7,297 bases of DNA from Candidatus Parcubacteria bacterium (GTDB lineage Bacteria > Patescibacteriota > Minisyncoccia > Phycocordibacterales > UBA1006). The notes beneath the pieces are model-generated. The model was not told the origin of the DNA, searched no databases, and was given only the letters and a program-made list of their open reading frames with translations. A program made the position numbers and the translations under genes. Shown here in pieces: positions 5,300-7,297 of the stretch (position 1 is the first letter of the stretch; each line of letters opens with the position of its first letter). The DNA is taken from positions 1-7,297 of the forward strand of contig JALVJP010000097.1 of assembly GCA_027028225.1 (NCBI GenBank). Reading direction: 5' to 3'.

Positions 5300-5818
5300 T
5301 TATAATTCTCTCGGATCAGGCGATAATTCATAAATAAGGGAGAGATAGTGATATTTTATTTTTCCACAATTTGGGTTTACCTCACCATCTACAAATTTAT
5401 CGATTTTTTCCTTTAAATCAGTATGTCCGACAAGAATAGTATACACATTCACCCCCGTATCCCAATGGTTACAATCATTACTCACATTTCCATCAGAATC
5501 ATAGCGATAATCATTTCCGTTGAACGGATTTACCCAATCTCTATTAGGAAGATACTGAGCGATTGATGGATTCATCTCTCGAATATAGTTAATCGTATCT
5601 GGATCTTGAAATTCATCCTCATGCCACCAGATATCGCGATTCTCATCGAGGAGCGCCATTTGGAATGCCTTATCGATTGCATCCATCTCCATGCGATACT
5701 TTGTAATCTTTGCCTTCTCTCGTGCGGAATTAATTGCGGGAAGCATAACCCCAGAAAGCGTTCCAATGATGGAAATAACGACGAGGAGTTCTATCAAGGT
5801 AAATCCTTTCTGCTTCAT
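5300..5818 (-). CDS. Type II secretion/type IV pilus-type pseudopilin, GspG-like, 172 aa
   Basis: This is a prepilin-like protein that would be cut by prepilin peptidase and assembled in an inner-membrane fibre for secretion, adhesion or DNA uptake. The leader is MKQKG, cleaved before FTLIELLVVISIIGTLSG; mature Phe1 and Glu5 are present. The first 25 or so residues form the N-terminal hydrophobic helix. The C-terminal part, with WVNPFNGNDYRYDSDG (95-110) and GVNVYTIL (122-129), resembles the calcium-site region of GspG-type major pseudopilins. C116 and C151 could form a disulfide. The ATG at 5818 is fixed by the short leader peptide and by an extended -10 ending 6 nt upstream. It stands alone, with no other pilus genes in the window. 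The gene has its own promoter and a terminator shared with the tRNA. Which machine it belongs to cannot be told. Confidence 0.92.
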   Translation of the reverse strand: MKQKGFTLIELLVVISIIGTLSGVMLPAINSAREKAKITKYRMEMDAIDKAFQMALLDENRDIWWHEDEFQDPDTINYIREMNPSIAQYLPNRDWVNPFNGNDYRYDSDGNVSNDCNHWDTGVNVYTILVGHTDLKEKIDKFVDGEVNPNCGKIKYHYLSLIYELSPDPREL

Positions 5819-5824
5819 GCTTGA

Positions 5825-5833
5825 ATGATAACA
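5825..5833 (-). promoter_or_regulatory. Extended -10 promoter of the pseudopilin gene
   Basis: TGTTATCAT on the - strand (5833-5825) combines the TGn extension with TATCAT (5/6). It ends 6 nt before the ATG at 5818. The -35 region is poor, which is typical where an extended -10 compensates. Confidence 0.65.
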
Positions 5834-5895
5834 GAGATTAAAAAAGAAAGATAGGAGAGAGGGGTAAAGAAAATACAAAATGGAACATTTTTCGA

Positions 5896-5935
5896 AAAAG
5901 GCGGGTGCGGTGCTATTGCACCGCACCCGCTTTTT
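5896..5935. terminator. GC-rich terminator, hairpin family copy 2
   Basis: Positions 5896-5913 pair with 5918-5935 around a TATT loop: 13 GC-rich pairs (5901-5913), a G-T pair and four A-T pairs. T-runs follow the stem on both strands. It lies about 75 nt beyond the stop of the Abi_2 gene (-) and just upstream of the pseudopilin promoter, so it probably ends leftward transcription from the Abi_2 gene. The inner 11 bp match the ruvA terminator with one covarying pair. Confidence 0.88.
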
Positions 5936-5937
5936 GC

Positions 5938-5965
5938 TTGCATAAAAAATCCAAATTGCTATAGT
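5938..5965 (+). promoter_or_regulatory. Rightward extended -10 promoter for a small RNA
   Basis: TGCTATAGT (5957-5965) is an extended -10 (TGn plus TATAGT, 5/6). TTGCAT (5938-5943) lies 16 nt upstream of the hexamer as a weak -35. No coding region on the + strand follows. The only thing transcribed would be the structured segment at 5972-6030. Confidence 0.5.
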
Positions 5966-5971
5966 ATAAAC

Positions 5972-6030
5972 GTATCAAGACGAAAAGGGATCCGAAACGT
6001 GTGAGTGCGTTAGGAGCCCTTTTCTTTTTC
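5972..6030 (+). ncRNA. Candidate small structured RNA beside the Abi_2 gene
   Basis: The segment starts about 7 nt after an extended -10 and ends in a T5 run, so it looks like a complete transcription unit of about 60 nt. It folds into one long stem: 5982-5989 with 6017-6024 (8 bp), an A-G mismatch, 5991-5993 with 6013-6015 (3 bp), a small internal loop, then 5996-6001 with 6006-6011 (6 bp, two G-U) and a UGAG tetraloop. The two wobble pairs are G-U only on the + strand, and the T5 run follows the stem only on the + strand. It overlaps the last codons and stop of the convergent Abi_2 gene. AbiF-type proteins are known to have a partner noncoding RNA, so this may be the antitoxin RNA. Alternatively it is just the terminator hairpin of the Abi_2 transcript. 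Confidence 0.5.
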
Positions 6031-7011
6031 GTTATTAAGTAAAGTAAAACAAGATTCATTTCTATATTTTTTGTGATTTCCAATTGTCTTTAGGTCAGAC
6101 CAATTTTCTGGAAAATTCATCTCATTCTTTATCCTCTCCATAAGAATCTCATTCGCAATCCGTTCATTAAGTGTTCTCAATAGAGAATCAAAACTCTCTA
6201 TAAAAATTAAAAAATCTTTCTCTGGTAAAAATCTCTTAAAGATTAAAAATACAGCAAATAAATTATTGAGTGAGTGTTCTTTGAAATATCCAATGATAGG
6301 AGAATAGGAATTTGTTGGGAGTTTTTTCTTCCAATAAATGAAAGAAAAAACTCTCTTGTTATGTGCAGCTTCATTTCTTATAAGAGTGAGAAAATCTAGA
6401 TAGGCGAGAATTTCTTTTTCTGAGAGAAAAAAAACATTTGAAATTTTTTGTCGAAGTGTATTACGAATGAGGCGTGTAAAGGTACTCACATTCCCTAGAG
6501 AAAATGTTTTAACAAGAACCCAAAAAGGAACATAATTATATTTGTCTAAATAATGTTTAATAAAAGGATTTCTTTTCTTATCTAAAGTTTCATCAATCTT
6601 TCTACGTAACTTTTCATATAATTTACTATTATTCTTGATTTTTAAATCAAAACAAAAATTAGATTTATCTAGATAAGATTCATGATCAACTGACTCTGAG
6701 TATTCTGAAAAATAGAATGCGAGAACAGATTTTACTTCTTCTTCAATGATAAAAGTATAAAACAAAACAAGATTTCTAAGTTTTGCGTCAAATGAGTATA
6801 AATTACAAATATCAGATAATCTAGTTCCTTCAATAAAGACATCTGAATTATAGTCTTTCTTAAAAACATATCCGTATGTATTAATTAAGTTGTAATAATT
6901 ATGAAACAAAAGTTTTTCTTCTGCTTCGGCAATATCTTCAACAAGAAGGCCTCTCTCCTTTAGGAGGTTTAACTGTTCTTTAATACTTTTAAATCTTTTT
7001 ATATTATCCAT
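6010..7011 (-). CDS. Abi_2 family HEPN protein (AbiD/AbiF-like), 333 aa
   Basis: Members of this family act in abortive infection against phage; HEPN proteins are typically RNases. The order matches Abi_2 proteins: the N-terminal segment FHNYYNLINTYGYVF (36-50), the helix LRNLVLFYTFIIEEEVKSVLA (78-98), PFWVLVKTFSLGNVSTF (162-178), then IRNEAAHNKRVF (211-222), which holds the HEPN R-x4-H site (Arg212, His217). The active site looks intact. Start choice: ATG at 7011 rather than 7056, because residues before MDNIKRF would be encoded within the polA terminator and upstream of the likely promoter, whose TAGAAT -10 ends 7 nt before 7011. The gene is visibly more AT-rich than ruvA, suggesting horizontal origin. 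A candidate small RNA overlaps its 3' end on the other strand. RNase or defence activity here is inferred from the family. Confidence 0.92.
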   Translation of the reverse strand: MDNIKRFKSIKEQLNLLKERGLLVEDIAEAEEKLLFHNYYNLINTYGYVFKKDYNSDVFIEGTRLSDICNLYSFDAKLRNLVLFYTFIIEEEVKSVLAFYFSEYSESVDHESYLDKSNFCFDLKIKNNSKLYEKLRRKIDETLDKKRNPFIKHYLDKYNYVPFWVLVKTFSLGNVSTFTRLIRNTLRQKISNVFFLSEKEILAYLDFLTLIRNEAAHNKRVFSFIYWKKKLPTNSYSPIIGYFKEHSLNNLFAVFLIFKRFLPEKDFLIFIESFDSLLRTLNERIANEILMERIKNEMNFPENWSDLKTIGNHKKYRNESCFTLLNNEKEKGS

Positions 7012-7018
7012 AGACGCT

Positions 7019-7047
7019 ATTCTACAATAAGAAAGACCCCGGGTCAC
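7019..7047 (-). promoter_or_regulatory. Promoter of the Abi_2 gene, overlapping the polA terminator
   Basis: On the - strand, GTGACC (7047-7042, 4/6) is followed by a 17-nt spacer and TAGAAT (7024-7019, 5/6). The -10 ends 7 nt before the ATG at 7011. The -35 lies within the 3' half of the terminator hairpin, so strong folding or bound polymerase there could affect initiation. No Shine-Dalgarno is present. Confidence 0.5.
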
Positions 7048-7062
7048 GCATGACACCGGGGT
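7036..7062 (-). terminator. Terminator hairpin downstream of polA
   Basis: On the - strand, ACCCCGG pairs with CCGGGGT (7056-7062 with 7036-7042), then GTCA with TGAC (7051-7054 with 7043-7046). There is one bulged base at 7055 and a 4-nt loop. CTTTCTTATT follows the stem on the - strand, while no T-run follows on the + strand. It lies 71 nt past the polA stop. It could alternatively be the core of an RNA element upstream of the Abi_2 gene. Confidence 0.75.
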
Positions 7063-7110
7063 TCGATCACCTTCAATGATGAACTAAACAAAAAGAAAAG
7101 CAATACTATA

Positions 7111-7130
7111 TGTTGATAACTTGTGGACAA
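7111..7130 (-). promoter_or_regulatory. Two adjacent DnaA-box-like 9-mers
   Basis: The - strand reads TTGTCCACA (7130-7122), two bases, then TTATCAACA (7119-7111). Each differs from the consensus TTATCCACA at one base, and both have the same orientation. They start 3 nt beyond the polA stop codon. A TATAGT hexamer follows immediately (7110-7105). In AT-rich DNA such matches can be accidental, so this is a possible site only. Confidence 0.3.
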
Positions 7131-7133
7131 TAA

Positions 7134-7297
7134 TTACTTCAACTCTCCCCAATTCTTCCCCGAACTTGTATGTACCAAAAGCGGAATGTCTGGCTCATAG
7201 TGAAGGTAGGAGCGTTCAAGAATATGTTCCATCTCATCTTTTGCTTTCTCAATAAATACCTCCAAGTCTTTCTCCGGAACTTCGTAAATAATCTCAT
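7134..7297 (-). CDS. polA: DNA polymerase I, C-terminal end (partial)
   Basis: Only the last 53 codons and the stop are in the window; the 5' part lies beyond the right edge. The visible protein reads EIIYEVPEKDLEVFIEKA at its start, then a helix (KDEMEHILERS), and ends LLVHTSSGKNWGELK. This is the normal C-terminus of family A polymerases. The two bases at the edge would complete the Asp of the motif C HDE signature that precedes EIIYEVP. The enzyme fills gaps in repair and replaces RNA primers on the lagging strand. No frame disruption is seen. The stop is TAA at 7136-7134. Downstream on the same strand lie a hairpin terminator and then the Abi_2 gene. Confidence 0.9.
   Translation of the reverse strand, partial: EIIYEVPEKDLEVFIEKAKDEMEHILERSYLHYEPDIPLLVHTSSGKNWGELK

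Noticed and set aside
5819..5926. N-terminal extension of the pseudopilin to 5926
   Set aside because: It would translate the terminator hairpin and place 36 residues before the MKQKG leader; the extended -10 lies inside this extension.
7012..7056. 15-residue N-terminal extension of the Abi_2 protein
   Set aside because: It is encoded by the polA terminator stem and the likely -35/-10 of the gene, so it would probably not be in the transcript.
1..7297. CRISPR array, insertion sequence or transposase
   Set aside because: No direct-repeat series, no transposase-like protein and no terminal inverted repeats with target duplications were seen, despite the Abi_2 link to Cas13.

Overview
The window looks like part of the small, compact genome of a Patescibacteria/CPR (Parcubacteria-type) bacterium. 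This is inferred from several things seen together: short genes on both strands with very small gaps, core genes scattered singly (ruvA without ruvB or ruvC), a tRNA-Lys without an encoded CCA end, a solitary pseudopilin, many lineage-type hypothetical proteins, and an almost complete lack of Shine-Dalgarno sites. TGA ends one gene inside a terminator stem, which fits the standard bacterial code.

Layout, left to right. Positions 1-147 hold the possible end of an upstream gene and a long RNA-type hairpin (29-106). A small CBU_0592-type membrane protein (148-414, +) converges on an RluA-family pseudouridine synthase (401-1168, -). Next is a block of three unrecognised genes. Two are full-length paralogs of about 350 residues (1212-2261 and 2912-3955, both -). 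Between them, on the other strand, lies a 174-residue protein (2356-2880, +). The paralogs share a motif pattern that could be a degenerate PD-(D/E)XK nuclease core. Then come ruvA (4028-4597, +), a SpoU/TrmH-type RNA methyltransferase (4651-5124, -), tRNA-Lys(TTT) (5190-5262, +) and a GspG-like pseudopilin (5300-5818, -). The right end carries an AT-rich Abi_2 (AbiD/AbiF-type) HEPN protein (6010-7011, -) and the last 53 codons of polA (7134-7297, -).

The most interesting system is the Abi_2 gene. Its protein has an intact HEPN motif (RNEAAH). Directly behind it, on the opposite strand, is a likely small RNA of about 60 nt (5972-6030) with an extended -10 promoter, a 17-bp stem and a U5 tract that overlaps the gene's 3' end. 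AbiF proteins are known to associate with a conserved noncoding RNA, to act as toxins with an RNA antitoxin, and to be proposed ancestors of Cas13. This locus may therefore be a divergent example of such a system.

Transcription appears mostly leaderless. For at least six genes a -10 hexamer ends 6-7 nt before the ATG. Genes are separated by strong hairpin terminators, two of which are copies of one GC-rich hairpin family. There is no gene-free stretch longer than about 150 bases.
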